DNA from: Pseudomonas sp. A-RE-19
GTDB taxonomy: Bacteria > Pseudomonadota > Gammaproteobacteria > Pseudomonadales > Pseudomonadaceae
Assembly: GCF_019956555.1 (NCBI RefSeq)
Contig: NZ_JAHBDQ010000007.1
Coordinates: 62,001 to 126,000, forward strand
Direction of reading: 5' to 3'
DNA: 64,000 bases
Part shown: positions 1 through 11,959 of the stretch, one piece after another
Layout: the number at the start of each line of letters is the position of its first letter
Position numbering within the stretch: the first letter of the stretch is position 1
Position numbers and translations under genes: made by a program
The notes under the pieces: generated by a model
Database searches by the model: none
What the model saw: the letters and a program-made list of their open reading frames with translations, nothing else
Told to the model about the DNA's origin: nothing

Positions 1-1241
1 TGAGTCAGCGGCACACCGTCCAGCAGGATGCGTCCTTCGACAGGGTCGTAAAAGCGCAACAGCAGGTCATACACCGTTGACTTGCCGGCACCCGACGGCC
101 CGACCAATGCAAGGGTTTCGCCAGCATTGATTGTCAGGTTCAGACCATCCACAGCATAGCTTTGCGGACGCGACGGGTAGGAAAAGCGCACATCTTGCAG
201 CACCAGGTCGCCCTTTACCCGTTCAGGCAAGGTCACCAGACCTTGAGTCGGTGGCTGGATGATGTTTTCCGAACGCAACAACTCGGCAATCCGCTCTGCC
301 GCGCCCGCTGCTCGCTGCAGTTCGCCGATCACTTCACTCAACGTGCCGAAGGCACCGCCGACGATCAGGCTGTAAAAGACAAACGCTGCCAGTTCACCCG
401 CGGAGATTCGCCCGGCGATGACATCCATGCCGCCCACCCAGAGCATCACCCCGACCGCGCCCAACACCAGCACGATCACCAGGGTAATCAACCAGGCCCG
501 CTGGAAGATGCGCTTGCGGGCGGTGTCGAAAGCCTCTTCCACGGTTATGGCAAAACGCTGTTCATCCTGGACCTGATGGTTGTAGGCCTGCACGGTTTTG
601 ATCTGGCTCAGGGTTTCGGAGACATAGCTGCCGATATCGGCAATCCGGTCCTGGCTCTGCCGCGACAGGGTGCGCACCCGGCGACCAAAAATCAGGATCG
701 GCGCGACCACCAGCGGCAATGCGACTACCACGATGCTGGTGAGTTTGGGGTTGGTGATAAACAGCAAGACAATCCCGCCGATCACCATTAACCCATTACG
801 CAGGAACAACGACAGCGAAGAGCCAATCACCGATTGCAACAGCGTGGTATCGGCGGTCAGCCGTGACTGGATCTCGGAGCTGCGGTTGTCTTCATAGAAT
901 CCCGGATGCAGGTAGACCAGATGGTTGAACACCTGACGGCGGATATCGGCGACCACGCGCTCGCCGATCCACGACACCAGGTAAAAACGTGCAAAGGTGC
1001 CAATCGCCAGCCCCATCACCAACAGCATGAACACGCCGATGGATCGGTTGAGCAAATGCGGCGACTGGGTCATGAAACCCTGATCCACCAGCAGCCGAAT
1101 CCCCTGCCCCATGGACAAGGTGATGCCCGCCGTGACGATCAAAGCCAGCAAAGCCCCCAAGGCTGGCCAACGATAAGGCGCAAGAAAACGGCTGGCCAGA
1201 CGAATGGCGCGGCGGTGACGGGAAGAGAGCATGAGGACCAT
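1..1241 (-). CDS. ABC exporter, fused permease and ATPase (MsbA type), 3' end outside the window
   Basis: Read from the reverse complement; the stop codon lies before position 1. The protein has a six-helix transmembrane domain (roughly residues 20-310) followed by the start of the nucleotide-binding domain. The Walker A motif GPSGAGKST is encoded at 75-101. The half-transporter layout (membrane domain first, ATPase second) is that of MsbA/LmrA-type multidrug or lipid exporters, which work as inner-membrane homodimers. The substrate cannot be told from sequence. ATG at 1241 is chosen; an in-frame ATG at 1232 is an alternative, and neither has a strong ribosome binding site. The signature motif and Walker B fall outside the window. 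Confidence 0.9.
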   Translation of the reverse strand, partial: MVLMLSSRHRRAIRLASRFLAPYRWPALGALLALIVTAGITLSMGQGIRLLVDQGFMTQSPHLLNRSIGVFMLLVMGLAIGTFARFYLVSWIGERVVADIRRQVFNHLVYLHPGFYEDNRSSEIQSRLTADTTLLQSVIGSSLSLFLRNGLMVIGGIVLLFITNPKLTSIVVVALPLVVAPILIFGRRVRTLSRQSQDRIADIGSYVSETLSQIKTVQAYNHQVQDEQRFAITVEEAFDTARKRIFQRAWLITLVIVLVLGAVGVMLWVGGMDVIAGRISAGELAAFVFYSLIVGGAFGTLSEVIGELQRAAGAAERIAELLRSENIIQPPTQGLVTLPERVKGDLVLQDVRFSYPSRPQSYAVDGLNLTINAGETLALVGPSGAGKSTVYDLLLRFYDPVEGRILLDGVPLT

Positions 1242-1498
1242 CCGTAGGAGCAACCAATAGCTTTGACCCGCTTAAGCCTACACTGACCGATGGGATTGAA
1301 CGCTGTAAATCACAATGAGTCGGGTTAATTATGACCGCCAAGACTAGTGGCTAGAGATTATTGGTCTAAAGTCCGGGTGGAAACGTCAGGATATTTCTGA
1401 TGGACTGAGGATGCCGACTTGAAGATCGCAGGGAGTTGTCACAGCCCGGTCACCTGGCGGTACTACAGTAAGCACACAACCTGATGAGGAGACAGGCC

Positions 1499-1678
1499 AT
1501 GTCCTTGCAAAACAGCAGCGATGACAAGATTCCAGTGATCCGCACGCAGCCAGACCAGTCTCTGGGTTGCTCGATTATTGATGAGAATGGACGCGAAGTA
1601 CCGATCACTGAAAACATGATCCAGGACGCTTGCCGCGAACTGGAGAAGCGATTGGTCAAGCCTGCCGAACAAGAGTGA
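1499..1678 (+). CDS. small conserved Pseudomonas protein of unknown function (PA1571-like)
   Basis: A 59-residue soluble protein beginning MSLQNSSDD, with a central SLGCSIIDENGREVP segment and a C-terminal amphipathic helix. A GAGGAG ribosome binding site just before ATG 1499 decides this start; the in-frame ATG at 1484 overlaps that site and is unlikely. It resembles from memory the short PA1571-family proteins of Pseudomonas, for which I know no function. It stands alone and is followed directly by a good intrinsic terminator, which supports a real monocistronic gene. No catalytic motif is visible. Confidence 0.75.
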   Translation: MSLQNSSDDKIPVIRTQPDQSLGCSIIDENGREVPITENMIQDACRELEKRLVKPAEQE

Positions 1679-1697
1679 TATAGCCACCGTCTTCTTG

Positions 1698-1723
1698 ACC
1701 CGGCACTGTTGGCCGGGTTTTTT
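1698..1723 (+). terminator. intrinsic terminator after the small conserved gene
   Basis: Seven-base-pair stem ACCCGGC/GCCGGGT with a 7-nt loop, followed by a run of T residues. Confidence 0.8.
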
Positions 1724-1748
1724 ATGGGTGCTTGTTTTGTGTGGCCTT

Positions 1749-1847
1749 TGTAGGAGCTGCCGCAGGCTGCGATCTTTTGATCTTGCTTGTGATCCTCGAC
1801 AAGCAAAAGCCAGGTCAAAAGATCGCAGCCTTCGGCAGCTCCTACAG
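1749..1847. repeat. REPIN, GTAGGAGCTGCC family
   Basis: Two inverted copies of a REP sequence (GTAGGAGCTGCCGNAGGCTGCGATCTTTTGATC) with the GTAGG ends outermost and a short AT-richer centre. It lies between two convergent gene ends (the small gene and pdxB). The same family recurs at 5016, 11869, 30353, 37589, 38895, 41426 and 63700. Confidence 0.9.
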
Positions 1848-1863
1848 GGATCCGGTCCGTACG

Positions 1864-3006
1864 TTAGACCGAGGTTGCGCCTAAGGCCGCCACGATCTGC
1901 TGCAACGCAGGCGAATCCCCCTCGATCCGCACCTTCAACCCATCGATCTCACGCCGCAGCGGGTAATGCTTGCGCAGCGCATCGAACGCCGCGCGCTGCT
2001 CGCCCACATTACCGACAAGGCTGCGACGGAAATCCGCGTCGTCACGGCGCGGGTCGTACACGCCACGGCACAACATCGCCAGTGCCCAGGCGGGATCGCT
2101 GTCGGCGCTCAACGTCACTGCCGACAACCATGGCGCCGGCAGCAAGTCGTTCAGGTTGATCTGTTCCGGCTGCCCAAGGAATTGGCACAGCGCCTGATAG
2201 ATCTGCGCCGTCCCGCGCTGCCTGCCGTCAAGGCTGTAACCGGCAATGTGCGGCGTCGCCAGCACACACAACTCGGCCAGTGCCACATCGACCTCAGGCT
2301 CGCCCTCCCAGACATCCAGCACCGCTTGCAGGTCTTCGCGTTGCAACAGCACTTGGCGCAGGGCGGCGTTGTCCACCACCGGGCCACGACTGGCGTTGAT
2401 CAGCCAGGTGCCAGGCTTGAGTTGGTTCAAACGGTTTTTATCGAACAGATGCCGGGTCGACTGAGGGCCTTGCTTATTCAGCGGAGTGTGCAGACTGATG
2501 ACGTCGCATTGCTCGATGACCTGCTCGAGGCTGACGTAATCGCCCCCTTCAGCGGCTTGCCGCGGGGGATCGCAGACCCGTACGTTCCAGCCCAGACCTT
2601 GCAGAACCTTGACCAGCCGCCCGCCCACTTCGCCAGCGCCGACCACGCCGTAAGTGCGCTGAGTCAGGTCGGCGCCTTCGATTTCGGCCAGGGTCAGCAG
2701 GCTACCCAGCACGTAATCGACCACACCCCGGGCATTACAGCCTGGCGCGCTGGACCATGTAATACCGGCCTGCTGAAAGTAATCCAGATCCAGGTGATCG
2801 GTGCCGATGGTACACGTGCCGACAAAGCGCACCTTGCTGCCTTCGAGCAACGCGCGGTTGACGTTAGTCACCGAGCGCACCAGCAGCACATCGGCCTGCT
2901 CGACGGTGGCGCGGTCGATGGCACGCCCCGGCACCCGGTGGATTTCACCGAACCCAGCGAAGAAGGCATCGAGCAGCGGGATATTTTCGTCGGCAACAAT
3001 CAACAT
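1864..3006 (-). CDS. pdxB: erythronate-4-phosphate dehydrogenase
   Basis: A 380-residue protein of the D-2-hydroxyacid dehydrogenase family, oxidising 4-phosphoerythronate in the DXP-dependent pyridoxal 5'-phosphate pathway. The N-terminal [13 protein letters not shown] is typical of PdxB. The Rossmann motif [12 protein letters not shown] lies near residues 120-131, followed by the catalytic Arg (NASRGPVVD), Glu (WEGEPEV) and His (TPHIAGYS). The C-terminal PdxB dimerisation domain is present and the length is standard. ATG 3006 has an AGGAG-type site just upstream (GGCTCCTTTGGC on the plus strand read in reverse). It is monocistronic and flanked by REP elements on both sides. Confidence 0.96.
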   Translation of the reverse strand: MLIVADENIPLLDAFFAGFGEIHRVPGRAIDRATVEQADVLLVRSVTNVNRALLEGSKVRFVGTCTIGTDHLDLDYFQQAGITWSSAPGCNARGVVDYVLGSLLTLAEIEGADLTQRTYGVVGAGEVGGRLVKVLQGLGWNVRVCDPPRQAAEGGDYVSLEQVIEQCDVISLHTPLNKQGPQSTRHLFDKNRLNQLKPGTWLINASRGPVVDNAALRQVLLQREDLQAVLDVWEGEPEVDVALAELCVLATPHIAGYSLDGRQRGTAQIYQALCQFLGQPEQINLNDLLPAPWLSAVTLSADSDPAWALAMLCRGVYDPRRDDADFRRSLVGNVGEQRAAFDALRKHYPLRREIDGLKVRIEGDSPALQQIVAALGATSV

Positions 3007-3072
3007 GGCAGGCTCCTTTGGCGGACCGGCAGTGTAGGCGCAGATGACACTCTGCGCCTAGCACGCATCCCC

Positions 3073-3174
3073 GTAGGAGCTGCCGAAGGCTGCGATCTTT
3101 TGATCTTGTTTTTAAATGGCCGATCAACAAACCTTTCAAGCCAAAGCGAAGATCAAAAAATCGCAGCCTGCGGA
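3073..3174. repeat. degenerate REP pair, GTAGGAGCTGCC family
   Basis: The left arm (3073-3110) is intact. The right arm is reduced to GATCAAAAAATCGCAGCCTGCGGA and lacks the CAGCTCCTAC end. It sits between the divergent start regions of pdxB and the MATE pump gene, unlike the intact copies, which lie at gene 3' ends. Confidence 0.75.
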
Positions 3175-3281
3175 GGGTGTGCATAGGGATTACAAATCCC
3201 TAACACAGGACTTTTCCTGACCACTGCGTCAAGGCGTAGAATGCGCCGCGTCGTGCATCAAAACCTTTTGGACGTTTCGCC

Positions 3282-4691
3282 TTGAACTCCGTGACTGACC
3301 GCCCTGCCGCTATTTCCCTCACCCGCCCGGCCCGGGTTCGCCTGGAGCTGAAAAACCTGCTCGGTCTGGCGCTGCCGATCATGATCGCCCAACTGGCGAC
3401 CACCGCCATGGGCTTCGTCGATGCGGTGATGGCCGGTCGTGTCGGGCCTCGGGATTTGGCCGCCGTAGCGCTGGGCAACTCGATCTGGGTGCCGGTGTTT
3501 CTGCTGATGACCGGCACACTGCTGGCCACCACCCCGAAAGTCGCCCAGCGCTTCGGCGCCGGCACGCACAGCGAGATCGGCCCGATCGTGCGTCAGGCGT
3601 TATGGCTGGCACTGGTGGTGGGTTTGATGGCGACCGGCATGCTGCTCAGCGCGGAACCGATCCTGCACATCATGAAGGTCGATCCCGAGCTGATCGGCCC
3701 GTGCATGCAGTATCTGCACGGCATCGCCAGCGGCCTGCCAGCCGTCGCGTTCTATCACGTGCTGCGCTGCTTCAGTGATGGCCTGGGTCGCACCCGCCCG
3801 GCCATGGTCCTTGGCCTGTGCGGGCTGGCGCTGAATATTCCGCTCAATTACATCTTCATCTATGGCCACTTGGGTGTGCCGGCCATGGGCGGAGTCGGCT
3901 GCGGCTGGGCCACGGCCATCGTGATGTGGGTAATGGCGTTGGGCATGGCCGGCTGGGAGCGCTGGGCACCGGCCTATCAGTCGAGTGAGTTGTTCAGCCG
4001 TTTTGACTGGCCCCAGTGGTCGGTGATCAAGCGTTTGCTGGGCATCGGCTTGCCGATTGGCATCGCGGTATTTGCCGAGTCGAGCATCTTCGCCGTGATC
4101 GCGTTGCTGATCGGCAGCCTCGGCGCCACCGTGGTCGCCGGACACCAGATCGCGCTGAACTTCAGCTCGCTGGTGTTCATGATCCCCTACTCCTTGGGCA
4201 TGGCCGTGACCGTGCGCGTCGGCCAGGCACTGGGCCGTGAGGAACCACGCGAAGCCCGCTTCGCCGCTGGCGTCGGCATGGGCACAGCACTGGCTTATGC
4301 GTGTATTTCCGCCAGCATGATGCTGTTGTTGCGCGAACACATCGCAACCATCTACACGGCTGATCCGACGGTGATTCGAGTGGCTGCAATGCTGATTGTG
4401 TATTCGGCGCTGTTCCAGTTTTCCGATGCCATCCAGGTGACGGCGGCCGGCGCACTGCGCGGCTATCAGGACACCCGAGTAACGATGATCCTGACGCTAT
4501 TCGCTTATTGGGGAATCGGTTTGCCGGTGGGTTACGCCTTGGGCCTGACCGACAGGTTCGGCGCGCCGAGCGGCCCGAGCGGGCTGTGGCAGGGTTTGAT
4601 CGTGGGCTTGAGTTGCGCGGCGCTGATGCTGTCGATCCGCCTGACGCGCAGCGCACGCAAGCGGATCCGCCTCAGTCGTTCGGCCGGTTAA
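3282..4691 (+). CDS. pmpM: MATE family multidrug efflux pump (NorM/PmpM type)
   Basis: A 469-residue inner-membrane protein with twelve predicted helices, closely matching what I recall of P. aeruginosa PmpM, an H+-coupled MATE exporter of quinolones and cationic biocides. Diagnostic stretches include [21 protein letters not shown] near residue 30 and [21 protein letters not shown] near residue 385. The start is uncertain: TTG at 3282 gives MNSVTDRP, and GTG at 3291 is in frame; neither has a strong ribosome binding site. The stop codon overlaps that of convergent tusA by four bases, leaving no room for a terminator between them. Confidence 0.93.
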   Translation: MNSVTDRPAAISLTRPARVRLELKNLLGLALPIMIAQLATTAMGFVDAVMAGRVGPRDLAAVALGNSIWVPVFLLMTGTLLATTPKVAQRFGAGTHSEIGPIVRQALWLALVVGLMATGMLLSAEPILHIMKVDPELIGPCMQYLHGIASGLPAVAFYHVLRCFSDGLGRTRPAMVLGLCGLALNIPLNYIFIYGHLGVPAMGGVGCGWATAIVMWVMALGMAGWERWAPAYQSSELFSRFDWPQWSVIKRLLGIGLPIGIAVFAESSIFAVIALLIGSLGATVVAGHQIALNFSSLVFMIPYSLGMAVTVRVGQALGREEPREARFAAGVGMGTALAYACISASMMLLLREHIATIYTADPTVIRVAAMLIVYSALFQFSDAIQVTAAGALRGYQDTRVTMILTLFAYWGIGLPVGYALGLTDRFGAPSGPSGLWQGLIVGLSCAALMLSIRLTRSARKRIRLSRSAG

Positions 4692-4939
4692 GCGAGTTTT
4701 TTGCGAATCCAGTAGAGGTAGGTGCCTGCCTCTTCGTGCTGGGCGACCAGTTCATGGTCGAGAAACACGCAAAACTTGGGGATGTCGCGACGGGTCGACG
4801 GGTCGGTGGCGATCACCTTCAGCAGTCCGCCGGGCACCAGGTCACGGATGTGCTGGTGCAGCATCATCACCGGTTCCGGGCAATTGAGGCCGGTGGCGTC
4901 GAGGGTGCCGTCGACCGGCGTATCGATCATTTCACTCAT
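4688..4939 (-). CDS. tusA: sulfur carrier protein TusA
   Basis: An 83-residue protein with the TusA signature [14 protein letters not shown]. The Cys of the CPxP motif carries the persulfide passed from IscS toward TusBCD/MnmA for 2-thiouridine in tRNA. Length and single-domain fold match the family. The start ATG 4939 is preceded by AGGAGTAAACC, a strong site. It converges on the MATE pump gene with overlapping stops and lies upstream of rlmM on the same strand, separated from it by a REPIN. Confidence 0.95.
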   Translation of the reverse strand: MSEMIDTPVDGTLDATGLNCPEPVMMLHQHIRDLVPGGLLKVIATDPSTRRDIPKFCVFLDHELVAQHEEAGTYLYWIRKKLA

Positions 4940-5015
4940 GGTTTACTCCTGAAACTTGCCGGCATTGTCGCGCATTGCCGGGTGTTCGGTCATCTATGGC
5001 ATAACACCGAATCTG

Positions 5016-5097
5016 TGTAGGAGCTGCCGAAGGCTGCGATCTTTTGATCTTGCCCTAAAAGCAAAATCAAAAGATCGCAGCCTTCGGCAGCTCCTAC
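5016..5097. repeat. REPIN, GTAGGAGCTGCC family
   Basis: Near-perfect long inverted repeat with GTAGG ends outermost and a centre of about 15 nt (CCCTAAAAGC). It lies between the start of tusA and the stop of rlmM. Confidence 0.92.
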
Positions 5098-5120
5098 GGG
5101 AACCGTGTGCATCCGGCCAA

Positions 5121-6194
5121 TCAGCGGGTTTTCGGTTTTTTCACGTCCAATCGGCGCAAATGGCAGGTCACTTCTTCGCGGTCGTGATACAGCTGCTTGC
5201 AGCCGATCTCGACCCGAATACCCCGCGCCTTGAACCCGTCGGCGATGCGCTCCAGCAAGCGCTTCACTTCGGCATAACGCTGCTTCATCGGCAGCTTGAG
5301 GTTGACCACTGCTTCCCGGCAATGCCCCTCGCCGATCCATTCTTCCAGCATCGCCGCGTTGCGCGCCGGTTTCTCGACGATGTCGCAGACCATCCAGTCC
5401 ACCGGCTGCTTGGGCTTGAAGGTGAAACCGTCGGCCATCAGGTGCTGCACTAATCCGGTGTCCATCAGGCTTTCGGCCATCGGACCGTTGTCGATGGCGG
5501 TTACCAGCATGCCACGGTTGACCAGTTGCCAGGTCCAGCCGCCCGGCGCGGCCCCCAGGTCGACGCCGGTCATGTCGCTGTGCAGGCGCTCGTCCCATTG
5601 ATCCCGAGGGATGAAATGGTGCCAGGCTTCTTCCAGCTTGAGGGTCGAACGGCTCGGCGCTTCACGCGGAAACTTCAAGCGTGGAATGCCCATCGGCCAC
5701 ATCGCCGAATTGTTCGACTCCGCCAGGCCCATGAACACTTCGCGGCCGCTCTTGAAGGTCAGCAGCAGCCGCGGCTTGTGGGCGTCTTCTACCAGTTTGC
5801 CGGCCGCCATCAGCGCCTTGCGCAGGTGGCCTTCGAATTTTTTGCAAAAGTTCGACAGCTCTTTGCCATCATTGGTGTCGACCATTTCCAGCCACAGGCT
5901 GCCGCACACCGGGAAATCCGCCATGTGCGCAAGGATTACGCTGATGCGGTCGGTTTCCGGCAGATCAATAAAGATTCCGCGAGCCCACTGGCGCGGAAAG
6001 ATCAATTCGGCGAAACGCTGACCGCGCATCAGGCGCTCGGCGCCGTCTTCTTCGGTGCAGATAAATTCGGCGCAGGCGCTGGCCGTTTTGGCCTTGGCAT
6101 AACCGGCCACGTTCAGCCGCGCGGCATGTTCGGAAATCTCGGAACAGACTTCGCTTTCGAAGCCCGGCCGGCAATGCATAAAGAGGGTGTTCAT
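5121..6194 (-). CDS. rlmM: 23S rRNA 2'-O-ribose methyltransferase RlmM
   Basis: A 357-residue protein that 2'-O-methylates C2498 of 23S rRNA using S-adenosylmethionine. It has an N-terminal THUMP-like region and a C-terminal Rossmann RrmJ-type methyltransferase domain with the SAM motif GVDLGAAPGGWTWQL near residues 205-220 and DWMVCDIVEKP. ATG 6194 is chosen because AGGAGTAAG precedes it and the protein then begins MNTLFMHCRPGFE, as usual in the family. A longer open frame to 6260 has no such support. Confidence 0.95.
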   Translation of the reverse strand: MNTLFMHCRPGFESEVCSEISEHAARLNVAGYAKAKTASACAEFICTEEDGAERLMRGQRFAELIFPRQWARGIFIDLPETDRISVILAHMADFPVCGSLWLEMVDTNDGKELSNFCKKFEGHLRKALMAAGKLVEDAHKPRLLLTFKSGREVFMGLAESNNSAMWPMGIPRLKFPREAPSRSTLKLEEAWHHFIPRDQWDERLHSDMTGVDLGAAPGGWTWQLVNRGMLVTAIDNGPMAESLMDTGLVQHLMADGFTFKPKQPVDWMVCDIVEKPARNAAMLEEWIGEGHCREAVVNLKLPMKQRYAEVKRLLERIADGFKARGIRVEIGCKQLYHDREEVTCHLRRLDVKKPKTR

Positions 6195-6415
6195 TCTTAC
6201 TCCTGGGCAGTTGGCGAAGAATTCAGCCACTGCGCGATGCCCAGACTTGCGTTGAAGCAAAGCCTGTCACGAAAACCGGCGCATGATAGCCGAGATCGGA
6301 ACCTTGGACTTGTCCTTAGGGTCCAGTGATTAGCCTTAACGTCTAAACAGGGCTAGGTTTAAACCTCTGTCTGTTCCTCAGTCCGTAGCCGTGCGGATCT
6401 AAAGGAGTCATTTCA

Positions 6416-9157
<2,742 letters not shown>

Positions 9158-9173
9158 CGACCTGCTGACAACG

Positions 9174-9197
9174 ACACCGCCTTCGGGCGGTGTTTTT
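9174..9197 (+). terminator. intrinsic terminator of acnA
   Basis: Eight-base-pair stem ACACCGCC/GGCGGTGT with a stable TTCG tetraloop, followed by T5. Confidence 0.9.
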
Positions 9198-9266
9198 GTT
9201 TGCGCGGTGTACGCCTCTATAATCGCGCGCTAAATCGCATAAATGTTGTGTACGACACATAACCCA

Positions 9267-9354
9267 TGTGGGAGCGAGCCTGCTCGCGAAGCGGAGGGTC
9301 AGGCAACACGGATGTTGCGCATGATGCCCTATCGCGAGCAGGCTCGCTCCCACA
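9267..9354. repeat. REPIN, TGTGGGAGCGAGCCTGCTCGCGA family
   Basis: Two inverted copies of a second REP family with TGTGGGAGC ends outermost and a spacer of about 40 nt containing its own inverted repeat (CAACACGGATGTTGCG). It lies between acnA and the CPBP protease gene. Confidence 0.92.
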
Positions 9355-9397
9355 GGGGACTGAGGCAATCCGCAGAATCTCTGAACAAGGACTTCAA

Positions 9398-10189
9398 ATG
9401 ATCGCTCTGCCATGGACCTATCTGGCACTTCTCTGCGCTGGCTACAGCCTTGCTCTGTTCTACGGCCATCTCGGCTGGCTCGCCGCCATTTCTTTCGCGT
9501 TGCTGCTGATCGCCGGTTTCGCCGTTCGCCAACAACACGTTCCCATTGGCCGCTACCTCGGCCACGGCGTGTTCATCATCCTGGCGGTGGCGCTGGCATT
9601 GCACTGGCTTCCCGGTTTTTACAACGGTCGCGCCATCAATCCCCAACGGTTCACCGACGATGCCGTGTCGTTTGCCATGTACCTGAATCAGGACAAACCG
9701 CTGATCGGCTTCTGGCTGTTGCTGGCTTGTCCATGGATCGTCGGCCGGCGCTCGCTGCGATTGTCCATTTATGCCACCGCCCTCGCCCTGACCGTGAGCG
9801 CCGTGCTGGCCCTGGGTGGCGCGCTGTTACTGGGCGTGATCAGTTGGGCACCGAAATGGCCGGATCAGGCCTGGTTGTGGGTGCTGAACAATCTGTTGCT
9901 GGTAACGCTGGTGGAGGAAGCGTTATTTCGCGGCTATATCCAGGGCGGTCTGAGCCGGCAGTTCAAACACCTGGCTTATGGCGAACATCTTGCCTTGGTG
10001 CTCGCATCGGTGCTGTTCGGCCTCGTTCATCTGGGCGCTGGCTGGCAATGGGTGTTACTGGCGAGTCTGGCGGGTATCGGCTATGGCCTGGCCTACCGTT
10101 TCGGCGGGTTGGGCGCGGCCATCGCCACCCATTTTGGTTTGAATCTGCTGCATTTCGGGCTGTTCACTTATCCGATGCTGGCTGGATGA
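9398..10189 (+). CDS. CPBP family intramembrane glutamic protease (Rce1/Abi type)
   Basis: A 263-residue protein with about eight hydrophobic segments. The Abi/CPBP motif EEALFRGYIQGGL (about residues 173-185), a later GLVHLG and C-terminal THFGLNLLHF supply the catalytic Glu and His residues of this family. Substrates of the bacterial members are mostly unknown. ATG 9398 is preceded by AAGGA and starts a hydrophobic helix; the longer open frame to 9266 runs through the REPIN and is not real. It lies between acnA and aer without obvious functional linkage. Confidence 0.88.
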   Translation: MIALPWTYLALLCAGYSLALFYGHLGWLAAISFALLLIAGFAVRQQHVPIGRYLGHGVFIILAVALALHWLPGFYNGRAINPQRFTDDAVSFAMYLNQDKPLIGFWLLLACPWIVGRRSLRLSIYATALALTVSAVLALGGALLLGVISWAPKWPDQAWLWVLNNLLLVTLVEEALFRGYIQGGLSRQFKHLAYGEHLALVLASVLFGLVHLGAGWQWVLLASLAGIGYGLAYRFGGLGAAIATHFGLNLLHFGLFTYPMLAG

Positions 10190-10236
10190 CGCTACGGTCG
10201 TTTTGCGACGCGTTACTGATTATTGAAAAAAACATT

Positions 10237-10263
10237 TCAATAAATGCCTGATGTCGCCGACAA
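10237..10263 (+). promoter_or_regulatory. FliA (sigma-28) type promoter before aer
   Basis: TCAATAAA, 11 nt, then GCCGACAA. This fits the flagellar sigma factor consensus (TAAAGTTT-N11-GCCGATAA; TCAAG with GCCGATA in Pseudomonas) in spacing and in most bases. It ends 31 nt before the aer start codon, as expected for a chemoreceptor gene. Seen by eye only. Confidence 0.55.
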
Positions 10264-10294
10264 CCTCTCAAAGCCTTGCGGATTGAAAAAAGCC

Positions 10295-11860
10295 ATGCGT
10301 AACAACCAGCCCATTACACAACGCGAACGGACCTTCCCGGCTCAGCAACGGTTGATTTCCACCACCGATGCCAAGGGCGTGATCACCTACTGCAACGATG
10401 CTTTCGTCGAAATCAGTGGGTTTTCTCGTGAGGAACTGATCCGTGCGCCGCACAACCTGGTTCGTCACCCCGACGTCCCGGCTGCGGTGTTCGCGCACAT
10501 GTGGGGCACACTGAAACAAGGCTTGCCATGGATGGGCATTGTCAAGAATCGCTGCAAGACCGGTGACCACTACTGGGTTAACGCCTATGTCACACCGGTG
10601 TTCGACGGCAATCAGCTGGTCGGTTACGAGTCGGTGCGGGTCAAACCCACCGCCGAGCAGATCCGCCGTGCCGAAGCGCTCTATCAACGCATCAACCAGG
10701 GCAAGTCCGCCATTCCACAGACCGATAAATGGTTGCCGGTGCTTCAGGACTGGTTACCGTTCATTCTGGTCAGCCAGCTGAGCTTCATGATCGGCGCCAC
10801 CTTGACGTCCCAATGGGGTTTCGCCCTCGCCGCCGGCCTCTCGGTGCCGTTGGGCTTGATGGGTTTGAGCTGGCAACAGCGCGGCCTCAAGCGCTTGCTG
10901 CGCCTGGCCGAGCAGACCACGTCCGACCCGCTGATCGCGCAGATGTACACCGACAGCCGCGGTGCTCAGGCGCGCCTGGAAATGTCGATCCTCAGTCAGG
11001 AAGCACGCCTGAAAACCTGCCTGACCCGCCTGCAGGACACCGCCGAGCACCTGACCGAACAAGCGAAACAGTCCGACACTCTGGCGCACAACAGCTCCAC
11101 CGGCCTGGAACGTCAGCGCGTCGAAACCGAGCAAGTGGCCACCGCCGTCAACCAGATGGCCGCCACCACTCAGGAAGTCGCCAGCCACGTGCAGCGCACC
11201 GCCGACGCCACTCAGGAAGCCAATCGCCTGACCGGTCGCGGTCGCGACATCGCCGGGGAAACCCGCGAAGCCATTCAGCGCTTGTCGGTGGTGGTCGGTG
11301 AAACCGGCCTGACGGTCACGCAACTGGCCAAGGACAGCGATGAAATCGGCGGCGTGGTCGATGTGATCAAAGGCATCGCCGACCAGACCAACCTGCTGGC
11401 GCTCAACGCGGCCATTGAAGCGGCTCGTGCCGGTGAAATGGGTCGTGGTTTTGCGGTGGTGGCCGACGAAGTGCGTCAACTGGCGCAACGTACCAGCGAA
11501 TCGACCGGCCAGATCCATGCCCTGATCGCCAAGCTGCAACAAACCGCCAGCTCGGCGGTGCAAACCATGGAGGCTGGCCATCGCCAGGCTGAACAAGGCG
11601 TGGCGCGGGTATTGGAAGCGGATCAGGCACTGGTGGGCATCAGTGAAGCGGTGGCCAACATCACCGACATGACCACGCAGATCGCTGCCGCTACCGAAGA
11701 GCAAAGCGCTGTGGCCGAAGAGATCAGCCGCAACATCAGCAACATCTCGCAACTGGCTGACCAGACTTCGGAACAGGCACAGAACTCGGCGCTGTTGAGT
11801 GAAGAGCTGACCAAGACGGCAAATACCCAGTATTCGTTGGTGGAGCGGTTTAACCGCTGA
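10295..11860 (+). CDS. aer: aerotaxis receptor, PAS domain methyl-accepting chemotaxis protein
   Basis: A 521-residue transducer. The N-terminal PAS domain (about residues 15-115) begins with the FAD-type Aer sequence [20 protein letters not shown] and contains [15 protein letters not shown] hydrophobic hairpin lies at about 150-195, and the MCP signalling domain peaks at [19 protein letters not shown]. It has no periplasmic sensor, as in E. coli Aer, so it should read the redox state through PAS-bound FAD and signal through CheW/CheA. ATG 10295 gives the family-typical start. Neighbouring anr and cbb3 genes fit an oxygen-response region. Confidence 0.94.
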   Translation: MRNNQPITQRERTFPAQQRLISTTDAKGVITYCNDAFVEISGFSREELIRAPHNLVRHPDVPAAVFAHMWGTLKQGLPWMGIVKNRCKTGDHYWVNAYVTPVFDGNQLVGYESVRVKPTAEQIRRAEALYQRINQGKSAIPQTDKWLPVLQDWLPFILVSQLSFMIGATLTSQWGFALAAGLSVPLGLMGLSWQQRGLKRLLRLAEQTTSDPLIAQMYTDSRGAQARLEMSILSQEARLKTCLTRLQDTAEHLTEQAKQSDTLAHNSSTGLERQRVETEQVATAVNQMAATTQEVASHVQRTADATQEANRLTGRGRDIAGETREAIQRLSVVVGETGLTVTQLAKDSDEIGGVVDVIKGIADQTNLLALNAAIEAARAGEMGRGFAVVADEVRQLAQRTSESTGQIHALIAKLQQTASSAVQTMEAGHRQAEQGVARVLEADQALVGISEAVANITDMTTQIAAATEEQSAVAEEISRNISNISQLADQTSEQAQNSALLSEELTKTANTQYSLVERFNR

Positions 11861-11868
11861 CAACAACG

Positions 11869-11955
11869 TCAAAAGATCGCAGGCTGCGCCAGCTCCTACA
11901 TTTGAACGGCGTACACCCTGTAGGAGCTGCCGAAGGCTGCGATCTTTTGATCTTG
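11869..11955. repeat. REPIN, GTAGGAGCTGCC family, reversed arrangement
   Basis: Two REP arms in opposite order to the copy at 1749: the CAAAAGATCGC ends are outermost and the GTAGG ends face the 25-nt spacer (TTTGAACGGCGTACACC). It lies between the convergent ends of aer and the hydrolase gene. Confidence 0.9.
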
Positions 11956-11959
11956 TTTC

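Noticed and set aside
1484..1498. Earlier ATG for the small conserved gene at 1499
   Set aside because: It overlaps the GAGGAG ribosome binding site of the downstream ATG.
10223..10240. TTGA...TCAA inverted repeat before aer as an ANR box
   Set aside because: The half-sites are ten bases apart instead of six, so the spacing does not fit FNR/ANR.
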